The notes under the pieces are model-generated. The model saw only the letters and a program-made list of their open reading frames with translations. It was not told where the DNA came from and ran no database searches. A stretch of 64,000 nt of DNA, from the NCBI GenBank assembly GCA_029204225.1, contig CM055097.1:124001-188000 (forward strand), read 5' to 3'. The DNA is from Diphasiastrum complanatum. Taxonomy: Eukaryota > Streptophyta > Lycopodiopsida > Lycopodiales > Lycopodiaceae. The first letter of the stretch is position 1, and each line of letters begins with the position of its first letter. The translations under genes and the position numbers were made by a program. Positions 54,613 to 64,000 of this stretch are shown here, piece after piece.

Positions 54613-57266
54613 TTCCTCCTCCAAAGATTGATCCACACAGATCTATGCGGGCCTATGAGGACTATGTCCTTAGGTAAAGCCTTCTATTTCAGGACCTTCA
54701 TTAATGATATGTCACGCAAGACGTGGATTTACTTCTTGAAGAAAAAATCGGATGCATTTGCCACTTTTAAGAGCTTCAAAGCATTGGTCAGACAAGTAGG
54801 AAGATCAAAGTTCTAAGATCAGATAGCGGAGGTGAGTACAAGTCTATCGACTTCAATGATCTTTGTGATCAATGTGGGATCAAAAGACAATTTACGCAAG
54901 CTCATACTCCTGAACTCAATGGTGTAGTTGAGCGCAAAAATCGTACGATTGTGAAAAGTGCCAGACCTATACTAGCTGAGATGAAACTACCAAAAGATTT
55001 TTGGTCAAAAGCATTCAGTACGACAGTCTATCTTCAAAATAGAAGTCCTACCATTGCCATACCAAAGATAATACCTGAGGAGGCATTCACGAAGAAGAAG
55101 CCAAAGGTGAATCATTTGCGAATCTTTGGATGTAAGACCTTTGTACACATTCCTAAGGAAGAGAGACATAAGCTTGATGTAAAAGCTATAAAGTGTATAT
55201 TCCTAGGATATGATAATCGTGTGAAGGGCTATAGATATTTTGATCCAGTGGAGAACAAAATACATGTCAATCGTGATGTTATCTTTGATGAATCTAAGAT
55301 GTATGAAGACGAGGATAATGAGAAGACGGACACATCCAGTGGGAAAGATGGTACAGTGAGGATTCCTCCTGATGATGATCCATTTATTGACTTTCCTTGT
55401 GATGGACACGAGGATACACTTCATGATACTACTACTCAATCTCCAAAGACAGGTTGGAGAGGTAGAGATAAACCTTTTGGTGCAAAAAGGATTGAAGTTG
55501 CAGGTGACAAACGCAAGGAGAAAGATGTACCGTGGGATACATTTTTATCGGGAAGCCAATCACTTGACAAGAAGCTCCCTAAGTGGTTTGAGGGATTGAT
55601 GGAGAGCCGCGACATGGATGACTTTCCAGGATCATCTAGCCAGGGAGAGCTACGAAGATCAACAAGAGAGAAGACACAACCTGAAAGATATGAAGCAAAT
55701 TATGCTCTCTTATCTAGCATTATTCAAAGCAAAGATCCTTCGACTTATGTTGACGTGAAGGATGATGACATTTGGATCAAGGCCATGGAAGAGGAGATGG
55801 AGTCAATTGCTAAGCATAGCACATGGGACTTAGTGGAACCACCAGTTGGCAAGAAACCCATTGGTTGTAAATGGGTATACATGACTAAGTACCATGCAGA
55901 TGGAAGTATAGCAAAGCACAAAGCAAGATTGGTGATCAAAGGGTATGCAAAAAGTAAAGGGATCGACTGTGAGGAGACCTTTGCGCCAGTATGTAAGTGG
56001 AATACTCTACATCTACTTGTTGCTTTACCTTCACATTTTAGTTGGCCTTTGCATCAGATAGATGTAAAATCTGCTTTTCTAAATGGTGAGTTAGAAGAAG
56101 AGGTGTTCATGGATCAACCTGAAGGCTTTGTAGTGAAAGGATAGGAGAATAAAGTATGTCGCTTGAAGAAAGCACTTTATGGTCTTAAACAGACACCACA
56201 TGCATGGTACAGTAGGATTGATGCCTACTTTTGTTCCAAGGAGATGGTGAGAACACATTCTGATCCGAATCTTTATGTCTTATGCTTTGATGGTATGGTT
56301 GCTTTGATTGCTCTTTATGTTGATGACTTGATTATCACAAGAAATAATCAAGAGATGATAGACATGATCAAGAAAGACCTCATGGAACAATTCGAGATGA
56401 CAGATCTCAGCCTAATGCATTATTGTCTCGGAGTGGAGGTGTGGCAAAAAGGACACGAAGTGGGTCTTACACAGGTGAAGTATGTCAGAGAGTTGTTGCA
56501 CAGGTTCAGGTTGCAAGATTGCAAGCCAGTGAACACTCCTATTGAACTAGGTAAAAGGCTTTCTAAGCTTGACGAATCATAGCCATTTGATGCTACGTTG
56601 TATAGGCAATTAGTAGGGAGCTTGATCTATCTTATCATGACTAGACCATATTTTTGCTATGTTGTTGGTATTGTAAGTCAGTTTATAACAGCACCTACTG
56701 AAACGCATTGGAAGGCTGCCAAACGCATTTTGCGATATGTCAAAGGCACTTCCAATTATGGCTTGGTGTACAGGAAGCATGAGGGTTTACCTGAGTTATG
56801 TGGCTATGTGGATGCGGATTGGGGAGGTGACTATGATGATCGTAGATCCACCACATGGTATGTATTCCAGCTTTGTGGCAGTTGCTTTTCTTGGTCTAGT
56901 AAAAAGCAAAGTAAAGTTGTTTTATCTACAACAGAAGCAAAGTATAAGGCAATGTGTAGTGCAGCACATGAAGCTATATGGTTGAGGCAAATCTTAGATG
57001 AAGTTGGCATGAAACAGGAAAATTCCACGACTATACATAGCGACAATCAGAGTGGCATTCAGCTAGCAAAGAATCCAGTGTTCCATGCAAGAACCAAACA
57101 CATTGAGATTCAATATCACTTTATAAGTGAGAGGCTGTTGAGTCGTGAAATTCATGTTGTTCATTGTAGTACGGACGAACAACTAGCTGACATTTTCACT
57201 AAGTCACTTATTAGAGAAAAGTTTGATAAGTCTAGATCAAGGCTTTCTGTACTTAAAGTTTGTTGA
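54613..57266 (+). pseudogene. pol: Copia D integrase, RT and RNase H
   Basis: Best preserved copia pol here; the front (gag, protease, zinc module) is missing. Integrase: LIHTDLCGPMRTMS (first Asp), a frameshift near 54815, VLRSDSGGEYKSIDF (second), NGVVERKNRTIVKSARP (Glu), HLRIFGCKTFVHIPK, CIFLGYDNRVKGYRYF. RT: WIKAMEEEMESI, HKARLVIKGYAKSKGID, QIDVKSAFLNGELEEEVF, LKKALYGLKQTPHAWYSRID, catalytic LIALYVDDLIIT, LGVEVWQKGHEV. RNase H: LCGYVDADWGGDYDDRRST, SKKQSKVVLSTTEAKY, HSDNQSGIQLAKNP, RTKHIEIQYHF, ending LIREKFDKSRSRLSVLKVC. TAG stops interrupt it at 56142 and 56580. An LTR-like sequence follows at 57321. Damage is light, so this is probably the youngest copia in the window. Confidence 0.92.
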
Positions 57267-57320
57267 ATTTAAAGCTGTGTATATGACTGTATAAAAAATA
57301 GACTCTACTTTAAGTGAGAG

Positions 57321-57600
57321 AGTTAGAATTAAAGTAGAACTATTATGTTACTGTACTGTGGGTCCTATCAGTAGATAAGGTCCAGTTGGCCTTGCCACAA
57401 GGCGAGTCGCCGGGATACGCGTCCCGTCAACGGCAACCTGGGCCATGCATGGGTTGCCATAGTGAAGAACTATATGTACAATGTATTTTTGTTTTGAGAA
57501 ATACACTACGTGAGCTTGGTGTGGAGAGTGCTTTATGTCTGTGTTATTGTGTAGCATGATCTGTGTTCCTGTTCGAAGCAAATGCTTAAGTGTCTTTACA
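57321..57600 (+). repeat. Copia D 3' LTR (limits approximate)
   Basis: TTTAAGTGAGAG at about 57309 resembles a weak polypurine tract; AGTTAGAATTAAAG then starts an LTR that resembles the LTR at 61403-61870 (shared CCCGT-(A)ACGGC, GGGTAGCC/GGGTTGCC and TATGTACA words). The end is taken from TCTTTACA at 57600. Confidence 0.5.
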
Positions 57601-58160
57601 ACAAGAGTCTAAGAACTCGTGCAATTGATGTTTGAGTCAAAACGACAGTGTGCGAGTTTGTTCTTGAAGATTTTTTTGTGAAAAAGCTATGTTTGCGTCG
57701 ACTTTTTGACAGAGGTTGGCTCCAAAGAACTCGCACGGTCAAAAGGAGTTGGCATTGTTGGATCTGAACTCCTGATGATGGACGAGTTTATTGAGCTGAT
57801 TTAGTATGGGATCTTTGCCAAATAACAAGCCAAAATAGCTGATTGGTACACTTTTTGGCCGTATAGAAACTCACACAAAAAAACATTCGGAAAGCTGATG
57901 TTCTGCTCAAGCTCTGTGCTAGTGGTGTTTGGTATAAAAAAATTGAAAAACTTAAAAAGCTGCTTAAAAAAGACTTAAAAAACTGAGCCAAGTGCCTTGG
58001 TTCTTCTCCCTATCCAAAAATAGTGTAGTACGGTAGCTTGAAGGGAAGAGGGTGTAGTGAAAACAAAAAGATTAATGCAAAAAAAAGAATGGTAAAAGGA
58101 AATGGGCAATAGAACTAATAGAAGTATTAAAGAGAAATGAGCAATAGATGGAATTATAAG
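57601..58160. other. Leader-like region left of LTR-D
   Basis: No ORF; CGAGTT/AACTCG words recur in both orientations. The right part is pyrimidine-rich on the minus strand. Confidence 0.35.
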
Positions 58161-58176
58161 AGCGGCAACGAAGCCA
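58161..58176 (-). promoter_or_regulatory. Primer binding site, tRNA-Asp type
   Basis: Minus strand TGGCTTCGTTGCCGCT, one base from LTR-D; close to the site at 48085. Confidence 0.65.
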
Positions 58177-58177
58177 A

Positions 58178-59001
58178 TGTTGTAGTTTTAGTTTCTTTTC
58201 TAAGTTCTATCATGGCGGTCTTCCATCTAATAGAGTTAGAAATGATCCTAAAGGTTGTTGTGTAGGGTGAGTATGGGTAAGTTCCACTCAAATCATGGTT
58301 CTATTAGTTGATTAATCTTCTTCTAAGGTGGTCTCCCTACTAGAAGATTATCCTAGTTATAAGAGAGTGCACTTTAATTCTAGGACCACTATGGCTGCCC
58401 TCAACTAGTAATCTCTTACTGAACTTCTAAATAATCCTACTTAACTCCACAAGGAAATTAGAGAAACAAGGTGAGATAAACAATTATCCCATAAGTACAT
58501 TTACCATAAAACAAATCAATTGGAGGAAAGCCAAGTGGGGCTCGAGCACCTATCCAAGGTATTCTTTACACCAATGGGAACACAAGATAACATAAAAAGA
58601 TAGCACAAAAGAGTGGTCTATTATAACAATAGCTTATACAAGTGTTATGGAAGGCCCACCTCCACTCCTATATATGCCAAGAGTGGTGGGCTATGTTTTA
58701 TTGTGCTTATGGGACTAACTTAAGCTTATTTCTAACTAACTTCTAAATTGCCTTCTCTAATCAAATGATGTGCACTTATCTTAATGAACTTAGGATTTCA
58801 ATCTTAAACTTAGACTTTCTAAGTTGAACTATTACAGATGGTTGTTGTAATAGTTAAACTTCAATAGTAAAAGGTCTAAGTATAAGGTTTTCCTAAGCCT
58901 TTATCTGCTCTACCAATATAATTTACTTGTGGGCTTACAAAACACATGCCACAATAAATTCTTAAACTTGAAAGACCTTGGGCTAATCATAAGGGCTAAC
59001 A
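58178..59001 (-). repeat. LTR-D, gypsy-type LTR
   Basis: Minus strand from TGTTAGCCC (59001) to CTACAACA (58178). Related to LTR-C. Its outer end abuts the broken 3' end of copia E, so it may have inserted there. Confidence 0.52.
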
Positions 59002-59018
59002 ATATTTAATTATAATTA

Positions 59019-59766
59019 CTACTTACAGTCAATAATTTGCTTGCTAGGTGGCAGCTCCATAATCTTCCTGGTCTGGTTTTTTATAAGGGATTGATAATCC
59101 TTATCCATGGTCTCCTTCCAAAGATTTGAATTAGTTTGGTCCATTGTCTCTTGGTAGATTATACCTTCTACCAAGAGGCAATGGACTAGACTGACATAAA
59201 GTAGCATGCTGATTCACCATTAACAAATATGGCTAGAATAGTCCTTGTTCTTGTATATCTTCTTGGAATGATAGGCTGCTACTCAAGATATCTTTGGTCT
59301 TCTTCTTATTATTCACTCTCATTCAAGTGAATTTTTATAGCATTTACTTCAATAGGATTTGAAAGTTCTGTTGAAAACTCTTCTTTACCTTTAAGATTCA
59401 AAAATTGATCTTCAAGGATGATGACCTCCCTGCTCACAAGAATCTTTCTTGTAAAAGGGTTAAAAAGTTCATAAGCTTTATCAATACTTGAATAACCAAC
59501 AAAGATAGTTTTGATGTAGAGTTATCTAGCTTCTTTTCCAGTTCATTACATTCTTTGGAATGCGATTATGTGTGTAACAAAATCACACTCCAAATACATG
59601 TACTTGCATTGGGCGATCTTTGCCCTTGCAACACCACCTTTATTGAACTTCTCTCGATATTGTTTCCCATACACACATGACTCACGCATCGTCTTCAAGT
59701 GGTCTTCCATCATAGGAAATCCTCTCACCATTTCCAGTCTCCTCGTCAAGCTAAGGCTTCCTAGGT
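59019..59766 (-). pseudogene. pol: Copia E integrase and RT remnants
   Basis: Minus strand. GAG-pre-integrase part: LGSLSLTRRLEMVRGFP and CVYGKQYREKF (59770-59640). The DDE core is gone; sequence resumes with the integrase tail IFVGYSSIDKAYELFNPFTR and KILVSREVIILEDQF (about 59500-59400). Next RT starts: SNLWKETMDKDYQSLIKNQT, then RKIMELPPSKQII, and ends at 59019 at LTR-D. Several stops lie between. Most of RT and all of RNase H are lost. Confidence 0.72.
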
Positions 59767-61084
59767 TCAAATGACCAAGCCTTTTATGCCACAGTTCAGC
59801 GATGGAACGGACGAGATAAGTCCATGTTGCCCCCTAATTGTAGCATTCAACCTGTACAATTTAGTGTTGGACTCTCTTATACCATCCGCAATGACTTTGA
59901 ACTTTTGGTTCACATCCTTCACAAAGCAACGATCATGGACAAATTCTACTCTCAACTTTTGATCAGTAATGACACCAACAAAAAGTAGATTTTTATTCAA
60001 ACCTGGTACATAAAATACCTCCTTGATCGTCCTACTTTTGCCATCAGGTAGTTGGATGAAAATGGTGCCTATCCCCTTGATCTTGCACACATCACCATTT
60101 GCTTGTAAAACAGACATTCCATTATCCAACTCTCTCAAGCTGCTGAACCAATCTTTGTTACCTGTCATGTGTCTTGTGGCTCCTGACTCAATGTACCACG
60201 CTTGATCATCTTGATTAGATGACAATGCTAATATGAAGATGCTAGAGTGTTCAATCTCTCGACAAGGTTACCTGCTTGCTTTGGTTTTCCCTTGCCTAAT
60301 TCCGCCAAGAATTTCTGGCATTCACTCTTCCAATGGCCCTTTTTGCCGCAATGGAAGCATTTGCCCTTCTTCTTGGTCTTGCTGGAAGATCCCTCATCCT
60401 CCTGAGTCTTGGTGAATTGTTGCTTAGACTTTTTCTTGCCCTTGCCCTTGCCTTGTTTTTGGCGTGTTGCAAGTGCTTGGTCGTCAGTATTTTGACGTCT
60501 AACTTTCACCATTTCTCATCATTTCTCTTCTTGCATCAAGATTCATGTGAGCTTGTCAAAGTTGGCAATCTTTCTCTTGATGTTATTCCTCTCACGAACA
60601 TCTGACAAGGTTCTGCAATGCCGCACAATGCATTGTGCACTAGCTCTTTACGTATGTGCTCACCAATAGAGTGTAGTTCATCCCTCATCATCTTTATTCT
60701 GGTCATGTATGTCTGAATGTGCTCTCCTTGCTCCATGCGGGCACTATTCAGTTTTGACTTCAGAAACATAATTCTTGATGGATTTGACGTCTTGAACAGC
60801 TCCTTTAGTACATCCTATGCCTGTCTGGGTGTAACAACATTACAAATGTGTGTAATGATGTGATCCTTTACTGACAAGTTGATATAAGTCAAGGCTCTTC
60901 TTGCTCTTCTATCAAATGCTTTGATGTCAGCTTCGTTCGCCGGTCTTCTCTCGTCGCCCGTGATGATATCCCACAGTTCCTTCTCTATTAGTATGTTTTT
61001 CATTTTGAATTTCCACACTGCATAGTTGGAAATCCCATCCAATTTGCTACTTTCACTCAAAATGGACTCTCCCATGTTTGCCAT
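59767..61084 (-). pseudogene. gag: Copia E Gag and protease
   Basis: Start at 61084 (MANMGESILSESSKLDGI), conserved NYAVWKFKMKNILIEKELWD, IITGDERRPANEADI and LSVKDHIITHICNVV. Frame breaks near 60815 and 60530 separate the middle of Gag (QGEHIQTYMTRIKMMRDEL) from the Lys-rich zinc-knuckle part (CFHCGKKGHWKSEC, about 60350). Protease is AWYIESGATRHMTGNKDW: the catalytic Asp of D-S-G is Glu, which should abolish activity. Then IKEVFYVPGLNKNLLFVG and LNATIRGQHG. No primer site or LTR is seen upstream on this strand; an LTR facing the other way begins at about 61403. Confidence 0.82.
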
Positions 61085-61402
61085 CCCAAAAACGCTAAAA
61101 CTGCAACCGTAGGCTAAAAAATGTATGTTGAGACCAATTGTGCAGCGTCGCCTTCCGAAATGCACTTTGTTGCCAACTCCCAACTACGTGACCAGTATAA
61201 TGGTGAAGTCACTTTTGGCACACTCCAAACACTTTCTCCATGGAGATCACTCTTTTTTGAGGTACCGTACTTGCAGGTACAGTTCAGGTGCCCTTCGTTT
61301 GGAGGTTATAGCCTTTTGTTTGGGTCAAATAAGCTTAAGGACTAGAAAATAAGGGCTTTTCATGTTTTTGAACTATTTCTTCTTCTTGAAATATCTTGAA
61401 AC

Positions 61403-61870
61403 AGTTAGAAATCAACTTGTGATCTGATTCAATAGTATAAGCTCTAAATGTGATGATGTACTTAGTGTACAGTTTATTTTGTTTACTGTATATGGTTGTG
61501 ATCGGGACGTGCCGTTAGGATATATTTTTTGGGCATTGATCCCGTAGACGGCTACTTGGGTTAGCCGGGTAGCCACACATAGGAAGAATTAGCATGTACA
61601 GAGTTATTTACAGTACTTGCTATACTTGGGGGCATGTCCCAAGTTCGTCGATCAAATTTGGCCATATTGGGCCCGACCTTAGTTTCACAGGTGGTAGGCC
61701 AATTTTAGGACACCTGCCTTTTCATGCAATTTGTGAATACTCTATATGTACAGTGTCTCTTTGTAATCTAATAGCTTTCGTTGTGCCATCTATGAGAGCT
61801 TGTGAGGAGTGGCTATGGTGATTGTGTGATGTGATCTGCATACTGCACTAGATCCTAACAAAATTTCAAC
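61403..61870 (+). repeat. Copia LTR-E, running right
   Basis: Begins about AGTTAGAAATC and ends near AATTTCAAC, followed by the primer site. It resembles the LTR of copia D. It is a 5' LTR by position; its body would lie right of 61884. Confidence 0.65.
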
Positions 61871-61871
61871 T

Positions 61872-61883
61872 TGGTATCAGAGC
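61872..61883 (+). promoter_or_regulatory. Primer binding site after LTR-E
   Basis: TGGTATCAGAGC, exact iMet type. Confidence 0.88.
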
Positions 61884-64000
61884 GTCAGGGTGATGCAGGT
61901 ATGCACGATCTGGTGGAGCTATGAAATAGCGTCTTTCACCATGAAAAATAGCACTCGGAGCATCTCAGGAGAGAGGACTCCATACGGGGTATTGGCAGTC
62001 CGGATGGCATAAGACAACAAAGTTCCTTCGATCGGAGCTTCGGGGAAGATCAGAATGATCATCGTAGCTGGATTCTAGGGAGAATTCACGGAGAAATCTT
62101 GTAGTTCTAATGATTTCGGGGAGATCATCGATGATGGCTAAGTAAGTGACTATGTAGGCAGCCGATTGAAGCAATTGGATTTGCAGCAGAGCTGTAAAGA
62201 ACAGTGTTACACAGCCAGGGCAGCTTATAGGGTGTAATTGGGTGGAAATCGGTGAAAATTTTAGAAATTTCTGGTTTCATGGGGTGTTGACGGTTTGGTG
62301 AAAAAATCAGCCTATTTGGAGTCAATAGTGCACCAATTTTAGAGCGATAAATTGCCTCAGAGATGCCTTGAGGTAGGGCGACCTCAGCTAGGCAGGTAAC
62401 TACAAGAGAAAGCTCAGTAAAAGTCTGAGCAAAGCCCAAGTATTTTCTATTCTTCTCTAGCTAGGGTTTACAGGTGAAAATTCTTGGATTTCTCTTTGTA
62501 CAAAACTGTTTGTCATGATGTGAGAAGCCAAGGAAGGGCACAATTGATGGGCGCTATAGGCTGTAGACAGCCGTGGACAGCCACGATGTATCTGAGGAGC
62601 TGGATCAGATCTATGGGGGCGTCAGAAAACCTTGGTATTAGCCATAGCTGGGAGCTATGAAGAAAGAGGTCAGAAGAGGAGGAGGGAACTCGCGCGCGGT
62701 GAGACGGGCCAGGCGCGTAGCACTTCGGAGGGTCCAGCGGCTGCAGGAGCATTGTTCATCGCGCAGGTGCAAGCAAAACCGTAGGATGGGGTCCTACGAA
62801 GATCGACGGCCAAGGTGAATTGTTTGGGAAATGATCTGGACCACAAGATGGAAGGTGGCCGTTGGATGGAAGGTGAAGGGACTTGAAGGGCAAAGGCACC
62901 CTTCTCTTCATAAAAAATTTGCAATGTGAAATTCGTTGAAGGGACCCGAAGTCCAGAATGGACTTCACTTCATTAAAAATCTTCATCATGAAGAAATAGC
63001 TCAAATTTGCAAGTCATTCTTTGGAAAGGGATAACTTTGCCAAAATGACCCCTGAAACTGGCTGCTAAGAGCCAGCAGATAGATCGACGTCATAGATAGG
63101 GAGAAACATGTTTTGGGGAGTTTTCATTACCATTCTATCGAGCGGAGTGCAGGTGACCTAGTGATGGGCTACATTTGCTATTTGGGTACCGTAGGGCCAA
63201 ATTTGAGAAAATTTTGGCTGCTACAAGGCGGTACAATGAGGCATTATCGCTTTAGAATCATTATTACTTACTTTTGACAAGGTAACAAGGTGTTTAGAAG
63301 CAGTAAATGCAGTATGGGAGCGAATGGTAGCGGAATCGTGTGGAGAAAGCTAGTTTTGGCGACGGAAGTGCAGTTTGGCGTCGTGACTACTCATCATTGG
63401 CGACAATTTTGAGAGGGCAAGCAATCACAAGTGAGAGGTAGGCATGGTATGCCAGTTACAAGTGAAAAATTCTTGTGATCAGGTTCAACTTTTGGGGTTC
63501 GAACCAACCAATGTCAAGTGGCATTTTGGGGAACGCTCTCACAGGTATGATCGGCAGTGGCATTGTCGAGTCAGGTGATAGCTGCATTGACACACGCATC
63601 TGTAGCTTGGAAATTTCTCGTTCGGAGGGAAATATGGGCTAGCTTGGAGGTACACACATATCGGCAGTCACAGGTGATGGAAGTGCAAGGTGGTGCCAAT
63701 TGAAAGCCATTGGGCAAGATAGCGGACTTGCATTGGACGAGCTGTGTGTGGGACACGTAGAGGATGAAGAACGGTTCAATAATCACACTTTGGATGCTCT
63801 TGGTGATTGGTGAGAGTAATGATTTTGCGGTTTTGCAGTCGGTAAGTCAATTTTAGATCAAGCCATTGTAGCTGTGGAGCATTGTATCAGGTTTGTCATC
63901 GAAGAGATACACGTGTGCAGATCGTTTGGTTTGGGCCAGGGAAGATCTCACAGGTTCACTTGGAGGGATATTGGCATGCACAATCATGTGAGGGACTTGA
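61884..64000 (+). other. Leader-like region, no gene
   Basis: GC content is higher than in the spacers, with GGTG/GGAG-rich plus-strand sequence. No gag motif (no SLWK, no CCHC) was found before the window ends, so the element after LTR-E is either non-coding or its gag lies further right. Confidence 0.4.

Overview
The window looks like repeat-rich nuclear DNA of a land plant. The retrotransposons are plant-type: Ty3/gypsy chromoviruses with a C-terminal chromodomain, Ty1/copia elements with initiator-Met tRNA primer sites, and L1-like LINEs. Long CT microsatellites and wide AT-rich gene-free spacers fit this. The style of the LINE and mixed copia/gypsy families reminds me of ferns or another non-seed plant, but that is an impression, not a proof. 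I found no intact cellular gene. Nearly everything that can be recognised is a transposable element, mostly broken.

Layout 1-19.2 kb: a dense nest. From the left: LINE ORF1 and the start of its endonuclease (minus strand, off the window edge); the 5' half of chromovirus A (LTR, primer site, gag, protease, RT; minus); pieces of LINE reverse transcriptase (minus); decayed chromovirus B (plus); copia A (minus), which carries a head-to-head fragment of a second copia; chromovirus C (minus); then the 3' half of chromovirus A (integrase, chromodomain, LTR; plus) and the 3' half of a LINE (plus). The two halves of chromovirus A have 358-bp LTRs differing at 5 sites, and both are flanked by the same 5-bp duplication, CATCG. 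The LINE reading frame is also continuous across that duplication. I infer one insertion of A into one LINE, later torn apart by an inversion with breakpoints at about 1583 and 14950 and loss of most of the RNase H domain.

Layout 19.2-31.2 kb: AT-rich, essentially gene-free. It holds a degenerate 150-bp tandem repeat, a gypsy gag relic, four CT microsatellites and a perfect 28-bp-arm hairpin.

Layout 31.2-46.5 kb: two related copia elements (B and C, minus). Both have gag, protease and integrase-side domains but no recognisable reverse transcriptase or RNase H; the space is filled by open, unrecognised coding sequence. Between them lies an LTR with primer site (LTR1) followed by a decayed unknown coding region.

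Layout 46.5-64 kb: a probable Penelope-like RT relic, a 103-bp tandem duplication, two related LTRs with tRNA-Asp-like primer sites, a gypsy gag with three zinc knuckles, an LTR (LTR2) that is the inverted counterpart of LTR1, a LINE endonuclease relic, copia D (plus, nearly complete integrase-RT-RNase H with two in-frame stops), copia E (minus, truncated) and a last copia LTR with primer site pointing off the right edge.

None of these elements looks able to move on its own. The interest lies in the rearrangements and in the RT-less copia pair.
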